Positions 1 to 7,603 of a stretch of 64,000 nt of DNA are shown piece after piece. This DNA is from ASV31 sp965229765 (GTDB taxonomy: Bacteria; Pseudomonadota; Alphaproteobacteria; Rhodobacterales; Rhodobacteraceae). The translations under genes were made by a program, and so were the position numbers. The stretch lies in NCBI GenBank assembly GCA_965229765.1, contig CBDDJT010000004.1, positions 992,001-1,056,000 on the forward strand. The letters run 5' to 3'. Numbering within the stretch: the stretch's first letter is position 1; every line of letters begins with the position of its first letter. The notes under the pieces are model-generated. The model searched no databases. It had not been told where the DNA came from and saw only the letters and a program-made list of their open reading frames with translations.

Positions 1-222
1 GAAGTAGCTGTCGAGCAGCGCCTCTGCCGAGGTTTCGAACCCGTCGACCACACGGCGGACGGCCAGCGGCAGCGCCAGCGACACCACGGCGGTCACGATC
101 AGCGCCAGAAGCGAGGCGGCCAGAAGAAGGCGATAGGGCAGCATGAAGGGCCACAGTTCGCGCAGTGCGCCAAGGTTGCGCGATTTCTGGCGATCTTCTT
201 TCTTTGTGTTCGGTTCGGCCAT
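1..222 (-). CDS. ABC transporter (exporter-type), N-terminal part, cut by window edge
   Basis: The reading frame begins at an ATG at 222 and is still open at base 1, so only the first 74 codons are seen. The product starts with a charged cytoplasmic stretch rich in Lys, Arg and Glu (residues 1-20), then WPFMLPYRLLL leading into a hydrophobic helix (about residues 30-55) that ends in a PLAVRRVVDGF-like segment. This arrangement is typical of the first transmembrane helix of MsbA/LmrA-type ABC exporters with fused permease and ATPase domains. The ATPase part would lie outside the window, so substrate and exact family cannot be given. Transcription points away from the catabolic genes to the right, so it is probably unrelated to them. 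Confidence 0.75.
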   Translation of the reverse strand, partial: MAEPNTKKEDRQKSRNLGALRELWPFMLPYRLLLAASLLALIVTAVVSLALPLAVRRVVDGFETSAEALLDSYF

Positions 223-640
223 GCGGGATCCTGTTGCTGGCGGACGGGATACCTGAGCCTGCAATGGGCGGCAAGACAGAGGGTTCTGCGGCAAATGGAG
301 GCCGGGGCCCTTGGGCCCGGCATGGTCTGATCGGAGAAGCCCTGCCCGATACGGTCGCGAAGCGGCCCGGGCAGCGGCTGGCCGCCCCCTTGGCCAGACG
401 CTTTGGGAACGTTGGCGCGGGGGTTGAGGTCGTCCGGTCCCGGCCGGGATAAAGTGGCGATCTCGGGCGTTGCAGGCGGCTGACCGCGGCCATCCGGTGC
501 CCTCTGTCGGGTCACGTCCCGCCGTTGTCCGAACCAAGGCACCATGTCCCGAGCAGCCGCGCCAGCCGCCGACCTGTGCCCCGCTTGCCTGTGCGGGACG
601 CTGCGCCTAGCGTGGCGGCAGCTACAGCGGAGGTATCGCG
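223..640. other. Gene-free divergent region, 418 bp
   Basis: No convincing gene is visible between the ABC exporter start and the creatininase-family gene. A short hairpin (GGGCCC, two bases, GGGCCC at 305-318) is present without a T tract, so it is not a clear terminator. Short open frames here overlap the exporter gene and have no ribosome binding site or recognisable product. The region should carry promoters for the two divergent genes, but I cannot point to convincing -35/-10 boxes. Confidence 0.5.
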
Positions 641-1456
641 ATGTCAGAAGTGGAATGGGCCCGGCTGAAGGCGCAGGAGTTGCGTGCGCTGGCCGAGGCG
701 GGTGCGGTGGTGATCCTGCCCATAGCCTCGATCGAGCAGCATGGGCCACATCTGCCGGTGATGACCGACACGCGGCTGGGCCACGAGGTGGCGCTGCGCG
801 CCGCGCGCAAGGCGCAGGCGGTGCGGCCCGTCGTTGTGGCACCTGTCGTCTGGTCCGGCTTGTCAGAGCATCACATGCCCTATGGCGGCACGCTGACCGT
901 CAGCCACGCCACGTTCCGCGCGCTGATCCGCGACCTTGTCGAGGCGATCGCCCGGCACGGGTTCCGCGACATCCTGATTTCCAACAGCCACGGCGGCAAC
1001 ATCGTGGCGATGAAGCAGATCTGCGACGAGCTGTCGGGGCAGGTGGACGCGACGCTTGTGGGCGTGACCTACGTGATGGAGGCCGCCCGCGCCTATGCCG
1101 ACATCCTGGAGGATCAGCCCTTCATCATGCACGCCTGCGAGGGCGAGACGGCGATGATGATGGTGTGCGAGCCCGATCTGGTGGATGCGTCGGATCTGGC
1201 GGGGCTGGCCGACGGGATGCAGGAGGGGCCGGATTTCCTGTCGGCGGGCAAGACGGCCTATCGCTGGCGGCCCTTCACGCACATGACGGGCAACGGCGTG
1301 GCGGGCAACCCGGCGCGGGCCAATGCCGGCAAGGGAGAACTGATGCTGGAGGCGGGCGCCGAGGCGCTGGCGCAGCTGATCGTTGACCCCGCCACATGGG
1401 CCCCGCCCGTGGACCGGCGGGGCGCGGGCACCGGTGGGGTGCCGTTCCGGCGCTAA
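641..1456 (+). CDS. Creatininase-family amidohydrolase
   Basis: A 271-residue metal-dependent amidohydrolase of the creatininase/ArfB/MftE family. Family hallmarks are present in order: SIEQHGPHLP with the metal-binding Glu and His and a following TDT (residues about 29-43), NSHGGN (about 117-122) and EGETAMM (about 160-166). Members hydrolyse cyclic or formyl amides such as creatinine and formamidopyrimidines; the substrate here is unknown. The start follows an AGCGGAGG-type Shine-Dalgarno sequence. Its stop codon overlaps by four bases the stop of the convergent alpha/beta hydrolase gene. An amide-opening enzyme at the edge of a block with molybdenum hydroxylase and monooxygenases fits N-heterocycle or imide breakdown, but that is inference. 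Confidence 0.88.
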   Translation: MSEVEWARLKAQELRALAEAGAVVILPIASIEQHGPHLPVMTDTRLGHEVALRAARKAQAVRPVVVAPVVWSGLSEHHMPYGGTLTVSHATFRALIRDLVEAIARHGFRDILISNSHGGNIVAMKQICDELSGQVDATLVGVTYVMEAARAYADILEDQPFIMHACEGETAMMMVCEPDLVDASDLAGLADGMQEGPDFLSAGKTAYRWRPFTHMTGNGVAGNPARANAGKGELMLEAGAEALAQLIVDPATWAPPVDRRGAGTGGVPFRR

Positions 1457-2244
1457 AGCCCCAGGAAGCCCGCGATGGCGGCGGTGAAGGCCGCAGGCGC
1501 GTTCAGGTTGGCGACATGGGCGGCGCCGGGGATCTCGGTATAGGTGCCGCCCGGCGTTGCGGCGGCCATGGCGCGCATGGTGTCGGGCGATGCGCCCTTG
1601 TCCTCTGACCCGCCGACGAAGAGGATCGGGGCGCGGGCCCCGCCGAGGTGGCGCAGGTAGTCCAGCCCCTTGAGCGCGTGGCAGCAGGCGACGTAGCCCG
1701 CCGGATCGTTCGAGGTGACCATCTCGCGGAGGCGGGCGGTGGCATCGGGGTTGGCGGCGCGCCAGTCCCCGGTCAGCCAGCTGGCCAGCGTGCCGTCGGC
1801 GATGGCCTCCAGCCCTCCGGCCTGCACCGTGGCGATGCGGTCGTCCCACATGGTCTGGACGGGTGGGGGCGCGTCGGCGCGGCCATCGGCGCAGACGACG
1901 CGGGTGATGCGGTCGGCGTGGTGGATGGACAGACCCATGCCGGTCATCCCGCCCATGGACAGGCCCATGAAGGCGGCCGTGCCGATGCCGAAATGGTCCA
2001 TCAGCGCGATGACGTCGCCCGTCAGGTCGTCGAAACTGTAGGGACCGGAAGGCGCGTCGCTGCCGCCGTGGCCGCGCGTGTCATAGCGCAGGACGCGGTA
2101 GCGCGCGGTCAGCGCGGGTATCTGGGGCTCCCACATTGCGAGATTGGCGCCAAGTGAGTTCGATAGGATCAGCCATGGCGCATCGGCGGGGCCGTCGACG
2201 CGGGTGTTCAGCGTGACGCCCCCGGCCAGCGTGGCGCGGGTCAC
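1453..2244 (-). CDS. Alpha/beta hydrolase (3-oxoadipate enol-lactonase-like)
   Basis: A 263-residue alpha/beta-hydrolase. The oxyanion segment SNSLGANLAMW, a YDTRGHGGSD segment, the nucleophile elbow GLSMGGMTG, an acidic residue in GSEDKG and the C-terminal GAAHVANL histidine give a complete Ser-Asp-His arrangement. The overall pattern resembles PcaD-type enol-lactonases and related C-C or lactone hydrolases. I place the start at a GTG (2244-2242) that overlaps the TGA of the upstream LLM oxidoreductase gene (GTGA), implying translational coupling. Upstream in-frame codons would run into that gene. The pairing suggests that the product of the flavin monooxygenase is a lactone or ester hydrolysed by this enzyme. 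Confidence 0.87.
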   Translation of the reverse strand: MTRATLAGGVTLNTRVDGPADAPWLILSNSLGANLAMWEPQIPALTARYRVLRYDTRGHGGSDAPSGPYSFDDLTGDVIALMDHFGIGTAAFMGLSMGGMTGMGLSIHHADRITRVVCADGRADAPPPVQTMWDDRIATVQAGGLEAIADGTLASWLTGDWRAANPDATARLREMVTSNDPAGYVACCHALKGLDYLRHLGGARAPILFVGGSEDKGASPDTMRAMAAATPGGTYTEIPGAAHVANLNAPAAFTAAIAGFLGL

Positions 2245-3347
2245 TCTGCCGCCCGCGTTTCGGCGGCGATGGCGGTGTTGACGCGCGGTTTGACGTGTTC
2301 GGCCAGAAGCACCATCGAGCGGCGGGCAAGGTCCACGTCGGCCCAGTCCTTGCCGGCGACCAGAAGCGTGCCGAAATCCCCCACCTCCTCGCGGAAGGCG
2401 AGCAGGTCGTCGGCCACCTTGTCGGGCGTGCCCCAGATGATGAGCCGTTCGCACACCCGGTCGAGCGTGACCTCGTCGTCGGGCTGGTCCTTGTGTTCCT
2501 TGAACAGGTTCACGCGGTTGTGCTTGCGCATCTTGGTCAGAAGCTGGCTGTAGTAGAAACGGTAGGGGCTTTGCGGGTCGGTGGCATAGGCGCGGGCGGT
2601 GTCCATGTCGTCGGCCACGAAGACCGACTTGGCCACGCGCCAGTTCGCCGGGTCCGCCTTGCGGCCCATGCGCTCGCAGCCCTCGGCGTATTTCGGCCAG
2701 TGCGACGCCACCCATTGCGGCATCAGGAAGTTGGCGCTGATCGGGTCCCAGCCGCGCGCGGCGGCCTCTGTCACGCCCTTTGAAAACGGCGCGACGGCGG
2801 TCACGACGATGGGCGGGTGCGGGCGCTGAAGGGGCTTGGGCATGATGCCTTGACCGATGTCGAGCATCTGGGTGCGGTCAGTGGTGACGTTCCAGAACTT
2901 GCCTTCGATGTTGTAGGGCGCCTCGGTTTCCCAGATCTTCAGCACCGTGTTGATGCCTTCGAGGAACATCGCCGCGCGGTCATTGTCGAGGTTGCCGAAG
3001 ACCTCGGCATCGGACGCAAGGCCACCCGGCGATATGCCGAAGTTGAACCGCCCGTCCAGCATGTGGTCGATCATGGCGATGTCGGCGGCGACCTTGGCGG
3101 GGTGCGCGTTCGGCATGTTCACGGTGCCGGTGCCAAGGCGCATCTGCTTCACCGCAGAGGCCAGCGAGGCGATGAAGATCATGCAGTTGGTGATGTTCTC
3201 TGCCTTGTCGGTGACGTGTTCACCCACGTAGGCCTCTGTAAAGCCAAGCTCATCGGCCAGCAGGAACGCCTCGCGGTCTTCGCGCAGGCTTTGCCGCCAG
3301 TCCTTGTCCAGCGGGTGGATGGGCATGGTGAAAAAGCCGAGTTCCAT
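2241..3347 (-). CDS. LLM-class flavin-dependent oxidoreductase (monooxygenase)
   Basis: A 368-residue luciferase-like TIM-barrel protein. The N-terminus MELGFFTMPIHP, the EAYVGEH motif near residue 40 and the PHPPIVVTA segment near residue 175 are characteristic of bacterial LLM oxidoreductases similar to limonene or alkanal monooxygenases. Such enzymes oxidise a substrate with O2 and reduced FMN supplied by a separate reductase. A flavin reductase gene lies at 19084-19596 in the same block and could be the partner. This gene is first in a two-gene unit with the alpha/beta hydrolase and is divergent from a LysR gene. The shared intergenic region holds a palindrome (3410-3431), so LysR control is likely. 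Confidence 0.9.
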   Translation of the reverse strand: MELGFFTMPIHPLDKDWRQSLREDREAFLLADELGFTEAYVGEHVTDKAENITNCMIFIASLASAVKQMRLGTGTVNMPNAHPAKVAADIAMIDHMLDGRFNFGISPGGLASDAEVFGNLDNDRAAMFLEGINTVLKIWETEAPYNIEGKFWNVTTDRTQMLDIGQGIMPKPLQRPHPPIVVTAVAPFSKGVTEAAARGWDPISANFLMPQWVASHWPKYAEGCERMGRKADPANWRVAKSVFVADDMDTARAYATDPQSPYRFYYSQLLTKMRKHNRVNLFKEHKDQPDDEVTLDRVCERLIIWGTPDKVADDLLAFREEVGDFGTLLVAGKDWADVDLARRSMVLLAEHVKPRVNTAIAAETRAAE

Positions 3348-3409
3348 CTGGCGTCTCCTTTTTGCGTGCGAGCCTCAATCTAGCGGGCGCGTTGCCCAAG
3401 GCACAATAA

Positions 3410-3431
3410 TAATGGATAACGGTTTCCATTA
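3410..3431. promoter_or_regulatory. Palindrome between LLM monooxygenase and LysR genes (candidate LysR operator)
   Basis: An inverted repeat TAATGGA (3410-3416), eight bases, TCCATTA (3425-3431) lies 63 bp upstream of the LLM monooxygenase start and 26 bp upstream of the lysR start. Size and position fit an autoregulatory LysR site controlling both divergent genes. Seen directly: the 7-bp arms. Inferred: the binding protein. Confidence 0.6.
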
Positions 3432-3456
3432 CGCAAGATGATAGGGGGCGGTGGCC

Positions 3457-4359
3457 ATGGTGACCTTGCGGCAGATCCGGTCGGTCGTGGCCGTCGTCGA
3501 GGAGGGGTCGTTCACAAAGGCCGCCGCGCGCGAGAATGCCACTCAATCGGGCGTGTCCCAGCACGTCGCGGCCGTAGAGGCGGCGCTTGGCGTGACGCTG
3601 TTCGACCGCACCAGCGAGGGCGTGGTGCCGACACAGGCGGGGCGGCGGTACTATGCCCATGCGATCGACGTTCTGCGCCACGTGGACCTTGCCGCCGGAG
3701 AGGCGCGCGCCGCCGCGGAGGGCGTCAGCGGGACCTTGCGCGCGGGGCTGATGCCCGCCTTTACCCGGGCCGCGCTGGCACCCGCGCTGGACCGGTTTCT
3801 TGCCGAGTATCCGCAGGTGCAGGTTCAGGTGATCGAAGGCTATTCCGGCAGCCTGACCGAGATGGTGCGTGCCGAGACGCTGGATTTCGCACTGGTGCCC
3901 GCGGGGGCGGGAGGCGTCGGGCTGACCGTCACGCATCTGGTGCGGGACCGCGAGATGCTGGTGTCGGGCCCGGCGCTGGGGCTGGAGGCCGGGCGGCCCG
4001 TGCGCATGGCGAACCTTGGGCCGCTGAAGATCGTGGTGCCCGCGGCGACCAACGTGCGGCGCGCCAAGCTGGAGGAGTATTTCGAGACCCACGGCGTGAC
4101 GGTCGAACGGTTGATGGAGATGGATGCGATGCTGGGCACATTGGGGCTGGTGGCGCGAAGCGACTGGGTGACGGTTCTGCCCGGGCTGATCTGCGCGAGC
4201 GATGCGGATGGCGCGCGGCGGCGCGTATCGCCGCTTGCCGATCCGCCGCTTTATTCAGAGTTCGTGGTGATCGAACCGGCGCGCCGCCCGCTGACGCCGC
4301 AGGCGCGTCTGTTCCTTGAGGCGCTGCGCGGCGATGTCATGACGCTGGTCGCGGCATAG
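3457..4359 (+). CDS. LysR-family transcriptional regulator
   Basis: A 300-residue LysR regulator. The winged helix-turn-helix covers about residues 2-60 (SFTKAAARENATQSGVSQHV and LFDRTSEGVVPTQAG) and is followed by a substrate-binding domain. I prefer the ATG at 3457 because an AGGGGG sequence lies eight bases upstream. The in-frame GTG at 3451 is too close to it. It is divergent from the LLM monooxygenase/hydrolase pair and probably controls that pair through the palindrome at 3410-3431. It ends nine bases before the stop of the convergent TRAP large-permease gene. Confidence 0.9.
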   Translation: MVTLRQIRSVVAVVEEGSFTKAAARENATQSGVSQHVAAVEAALGVTLFDRTSEGVVPTQAGRRYYAHAIDVLRHVDLAAGEARAAAEGVSGTLRAGLMPAFTRAALAPALDRFLAEYPQVQVQVIEGYSGSLTEMVRAETLDFALVPAGAGGVGLTVTHLVRDREMLVSGPALGLEAGRPVRMANLGPLKIVVPAATNVRRAKLEEYFETHGVTVERLMEMDAMLGTLGLVARSDWVTVLPGLICASDADGARRRVSPLADPPLYSEFVVIEPARRPLTPQARLFLEALRGDVMTLVAA

Positions 4360-4368
4360 TGCGGGGCG

Positions 4369-5685
4369 TCAGAACATCAGCCGTGGCAGCCAGGTGGCCA
4401 GCGAAGGGATCAGCAGGACGATCAAGGCCGCGACGAGGATCAGGATGAAATAGGGGGTCGAGCCCCAGAAGATCTTGCCCAGCGTCGCGGTCGGATCGGT
4501 GACGGACCCTTTCACGGTATAGACCAGCAGGCCGAAGGGCGGGGTCAGCAGCCCGGCCTCGATCACGAGGATGCCGAAGATGGCGAAGGCGATGGGGTCG
4601 ATGCCAAGGGTCATGGCGATGGGTGCGAAGATCGGCACCGTCAGCAGGATGATCGAGACCGAGTCGATCAGCATCCCGAGGATGATCCAGATCAGCATCA
4701 TCAGCGCGATCAGCATCCAGGGTTCCACGCCGAGGCCGAAGAACAGCCCCTGAATGTAGTTGACCGCCCCGCCGATCGCCAGAAGCCGCGAATACATCTG
4801 GGCCGTGATGAGAAGGAACATGATGGGCGCGGTTGTGCGCCCGGCCTGGAAGATGGCGTTGATGATGTCGCGCCAGCCCATCCCCTTTGCCAGACCGATC
4901 AAGAGCGCGCCGATGGCGCCGAAACCCGCCGCCTCTGTCGGGGTGAACAGGCCAGTCCAGATGCCGCCGATCACGAGCATGATAAGTGCAAGGATCCCGA
5001 TGCCGCCGATCAGTTCCGAGCGCAGTTCCTCTGGCGTCATGGGGACCAGCGGTTCTTCGAACGCCGGGGCGATCTCGGGGTTGCGGATCGCGGCGATGAT
5101 GACGTAGGCGGCGAAAAGCGTGGCCAGCAAGATGCCCGGGATGATTCCGGCGATAAACAGTGCGCCGACGCTCATCTCGGTCAGGATGGCCCAGACAATG
5201 AGAAGCACCGAGGGCGGGATCAGCATCCCCAGGCAGGCAGATCCCGCGACCGCGCCAAGCGCGAAGGTCTGCTTGTAGCCCACCTTCATCATCTCGGGGT
5301 AGGCGATGCGCGAGAATGCGGCGGCGGCGGCGATCGATACGCCTGTGACGGCCGCGAAGACCGTGTTGCCCGCGATCGTGGCGATGGCCAGCCGCCCCGG
5401 CAGGCGTTTCAGCGTGCGGTCGCAGATGCGGTAAAGGTCCGACGCCGCCCCTGACCTTGATATGAAGTCACCCATCAGGACGAAAAGCGGTATGACCGCG
5501 AAGACGTCCTTTCGGATCGCTTCGTACGCGGTGTTGCCGAGGATCGAGACCGCGGCCTCGAAGCTGCCCAGCATCAGCCAGACGCCAAGGCCCGAGCACA
5601 CCGCTAGCGCGATGCCGATATGGGTCCCCAGAAAGATCAGCAGGATCAGAAGACCCAGCATCCAGAGCGCGATGTCGCCACCCAT
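4369..5685 (-). CDS. TRAP transporter large permease (DctM family)
   Basis: A 438-residue polytopic membrane protein of the TRAP DctM family, usual length about 425-440. It opens with a hydrophobic helix and contains the conserved IPLFVLMGDF, AIAAAAAFSRIAYPEM and CLGMLIPPSVLLI segments and a C-terminal TPPFGLLVYTVKG motif. It carries out sodium-coupled uptake of a substrate delivered by a periplasmic DctP protein. The small permease gene lies directly upstream (11 bp gap) and the substrate-binding protein gene is divergent at 6479. Three copies of the candidate TetR operator lie in the intervening region, tying this transporter to the TetR regulon. Confidence 0.93.
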   Translation of the reverse strand: MGGDIALWMLGLLILLIFLGTHIGIALAVCSGLGVWLMLGSFEAAVSILGNTAYEAIRKDVFAVIPLFVLMGDFISRSGAASDLYRICDRTLKRLPGRLAIATIAGNTVFAAVTGVSIAAAAAFSRIAYPEMMKVGYKQTFALGAVAGSACLGMLIPPSVLLIVWAILTEMSVGALFIAGIIPGILLATLFAAYVIIAAIRNPEIAPAFEEPLVPMTPEELRSELIGGIGILALIMLVIGGIWTGLFTPTEAAGFGAIGALLIGLAKGMGWRDIINAIFQAGRTTAPIMFLLITAQMYSRLLAIGGAVNYIQGLFFGLGVEPWMLIALMMLIWIILGMLIDSVSIILLTVPIFAPIAMTLGIDPIAFAIFGILVIEAGLLTPPFGLLVYTVKGSVTDPTATLGKIFWGSTPYFILILVAALIVLLIPSLATWLPRLMF

Positions 5686-5696
5686 GCCCGCGCTCC

Positions 5697-6218
5697 TTAT
5701 TCCACGCCGTCGGTAAGCGCGCCGGGCGCTTCCAGGTCATTGGCAAGCTTGCCTTGCCAGTCGAGAACGATCATCGACACGTAGGCCCAGGCACCGAACA
5801 CCGACATCACAAGAACCGTCCCGCGCACCGGCCAGGTGGGCACGCGCAGCGCGCCTTCGCCTTCGTATTCACCGATGCGGTAGGCGTCCCAGAAGGCGGG
5901 CCAAGTGCTCCACAGCAGGCCGACGAAAACGGCCAGACCCAGCAACATGCACAGCGTCCGCAAGAGCCGGCGCACGGCATCGGGCACCGCGTCGGCGAAG
6001 ATCGAGGTGCGCAGCATGGACCCCGAGTAGATCGCCAGAGGCAATTGCAGGAACGTGATCGCGACCACCGAGTTCTGGATGATTTCCTTTGTGCCGGGCA
6101 CCGGGCTGTTGAGCACGGTGCGCCCTGCCACGTCGGCAAAGATCAAAAGCGCCAGTCCCAGAGTCCAGAACGCCGAGACAAGGTGGATCACCCGTGAAAT
6201 GCGGATTGTCGCGCCCAT
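5697..6218 (-). CDS. TRAP transporter small permease (DctQ family)
   Basis: A 173-residue membrane protein with four hydrophobic segments, the DctQ layout. It has FADVAGRTVLNSPVPGTKEI near residues 22-41, a known DctQ-type motif. I chose the ATG at 6218 because GGGGAGGG precedes it at suitable spacing. The longer open frame upstream starts inside the operator region and adds no membrane sequence. It pairs with the DctM gene immediately downstream. Its promoter should lie between 6219 and 6478, where three palindromic operator copies are found. Confidence 0.9.
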   Translation of the reverse strand: MGATIRISRVIHLVSAFWTLGLALLIFADVAGRTVLNSPVPGTKEIIQNSVVAITFLQLPLAIYSGSMLRTSIFADAVPDAVRRLLRTLCMLLGLAVFVGLLWSTWPAFWDAYRIGEYEGEGALRVPTWPVRGTVLVMSVFGAWAYVSMIVLDWQGKLANDLEAPGALTDGVE

Positions 6219-6291
6219 CGGCCCTCCCCTGCCCATGTGTCCTGCCGGTCCGGGAACGCTATCGGATCGTCCCCAAGCGTCAAGGCCAAAG

Positions 6292-6307
6292 TTAGCATGT
6301 GATAAAT
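6292..6307. promoter_or_regulatory. Candidate TetR operator, copy 1
   Basis: GTTAGC-N4-GATAAA at 6292-6307, followed by TAA. It is the copy closest to the dctQM start and one of three in this region. It shares the GATAAA half with sites at 6349, 6380, 13098, 15356 and 17633. Confidence 0.6.
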
Positions 6308-6348
6308 AAGAGCCCCGCGGTTTCTCTGCTCCGGGCACGCGTTCCAGT

Positions 6349-6364
6349 TTAGCAGACGATAAAC
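6349..6364. promoter_or_regulatory. Candidate TetR operator, copy 2
   Basis: TTTAGC-N4-GATAAA at 6349-6364, centred 57 bp from copy 1 and 31 bp from copy 3. The 31-bp spacing is close to three helical turns, so copies 2 and 3 would face the same side of the DNA. Confidence 0.65.
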
Positions 6365-6379
6365 GCTATTGCTTCTTGT

Positions 6380-6395
6380 TTAGCGGGCGATAAAT
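6380..6395. promoter_or_regulatory. Candidate TetR operator, copy 3
   Basis: TTTAGC-N4-GATAAA at 6380-6395, in the same orientation as copies 1 and 2. It is the copy nearest the divergent TRAP substrate-binding protein gene, about 83 bp upstream of its start. Confidence 0.65.
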
Positions 6396-6478
6396 TAGCA
6401 GGGCGAGGAGCGGGCGAACGGCGCTAGATCGTGACCCGAGCCGCCTGAACACCGTTTGAACAAGGGAGGATGCAACCC

Positions 6479-7546
6479 ATGAAATCCGGAAAGACATTTG
6501 CGGGCGCACTTGCGTTCGCGGCGCTTGGCGCCGGGGCCGCGGGCGCGGACACCATCACACTTCGTATCGGGTCGGGCCACCCCAACGGCCCTGCCGTCTA
6601 CGTGACCGACACCGCCAATTTCTTTGTTCCCGAGGTCAAGCGCCGCGTGGCCGAAGAGACCGAGCACACCGTCGAGTTCGTCGAGGGCTACGGCGGCGCG
6701 ATCGCGGGCGTGGCCGAAACGCTGGAGGCCGTGCAGAACGGCATTCTGGACATCGGCTCGTACTGCATCTGCTTTGAGCCGGCCAAGCTTTTCCTGCACA
6801 ACTTCCCCTATTACGCGCCGTTCGGACCGCAGGATTCCGACCAGCAGATGAAGGCCGTGCGCGCCGTCTACGACCAGGTGCCCTGGCTGACCGAGCAGTT
6901 CACAGCCGAATACAGCCAGGTTCTTCTGGGCCTGCATGGCTGGGACAACTATCACCTTGGCACCACCGATCCGTGGGACACGGTCGAGGACTTGCAGGGC
7001 GTCAAGATCGGCGGCGCGGGCCCGAACCTGCCGTGGCTGGAATACGCCGGTGCCGTGCCGGTGCAGTCGACCCTGCCCGACGGCTACCTGTCGCTTCAGA
7101 CCGGCGTCTACCACGGCTGGCTGATGTTCCCGTCGGCCTACCTTGGCTTCAAGTTCTACGAGCCGTCGCCGAACTACACCCTGATCGGGTTCGGTGCGAT
7201 GGGCGTGAACGCGCTGACCATGAACCAGCGCAGCTTTGACCGCCTGCCCGAGGACGTGCGCCAGATCATCGTCGAGGTTGGCCGCGCCTACGAGGAACAG
7301 GCGGGCCAGTCGCTGAACGCCGCGCAGGCCCGCGGGCTTGCCGGGCTGAAAGAGGTCGGCGCGAACATCAAGACGCTGCCTGAAGAGGCCCGCGCCGGCT
7401 GGGCGGTCTCGCTGGCCGAATTCCCGAGCGTCCAGGCCAACGAGGCCGACGGCCGCGGGATGCCCGGCACCGAAGTGATGAAGGCCTACCTCGCCGCCGT
7501 TGCCGAGACCGGCTACGCCTGGCCCTTCGAGTACACCATCGAGTGA
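6479..7546 (+). CDS. TRAP transporter substrate-binding protein (DctP family)
   Basis: A 355-residue exported protein. A signal peptide (MKSGKTFAGALAFAALGAG, cleavage likely after AGA) is followed by the DctP fold. The segments EFVEGYGGAIAG and GILDIGSYC and the conserved central VKIGGAGP region are visible. The ATG at 6479 has AGGGAGGA eight bases upstream. The in-frame ATG at 6470 overlaps that sequence and is less likely. It supplies the DctQM permease encoded divergently. A strong intrinsic terminator follows the gene, so the binding protein is probably made in excess over the downstream enzymes. Confidence 0.92.
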   Translation: MKSGKTFAGALAFAALGAGAAGADTITLRIGSGHPNGPAVYVTDTANFFVPEVKRRVAEETEHTVEFVEGYGGAIAGVAETLEAVQNGILDIGSYCICFEPAKLFLHNFPYYAPFGPQDSDQQMKAVRAVYDQVPWLTEQFTAEYSQVLLGLHGWDNYHLGTTDPWDTVEDLQGVKIGGAGPNLPWLEYAGAVPVQSTLPDGYLSLQTGVYHGWLMFPSAYLGFKFYEPSPNYTLIGFGAMGVNALTMNQRSFDRLPEDVRQIIVEVGRAYEEQAGQSLNAAQARGLAGLKEVGANIKTLPEEARAGWAVSLAEFPSVQANEADGRGMPGTEVMKAYLAAVAETGYAWPFEYTIE

Positions 7547-7553
7547 CCCCGGC

Positions 7554-7588
7554 GGCGGGCGCCCCATGCGGGCGCCCGCCCCTTTTTT
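7554..7588 (+). terminator. Intrinsic terminator/attenuator after the TRAP binding-protein gene
   Basis: A perfect 11-bp GC stem (GGCGGGCGCCC at 7554-7564, five-base loop, complement at 7570-7580) is followed by CC and six T residues (7583-7588). It sits 8 bp after the dctP stop and 16 bp before the next gene. It probably ends most transcripts there and lets only some read into the hydrolase gene. Confidence 0.85.
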
Positions 7589-7603
7589 GAAAGGCCCGAC
7601 GCA

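Noticed and set aside
165..452. Short open frame in the first intergenic region
   Set aside because: It overlaps the ABC exporter start on the other strand, has no ribosome binding site and gives a low-complexity product.
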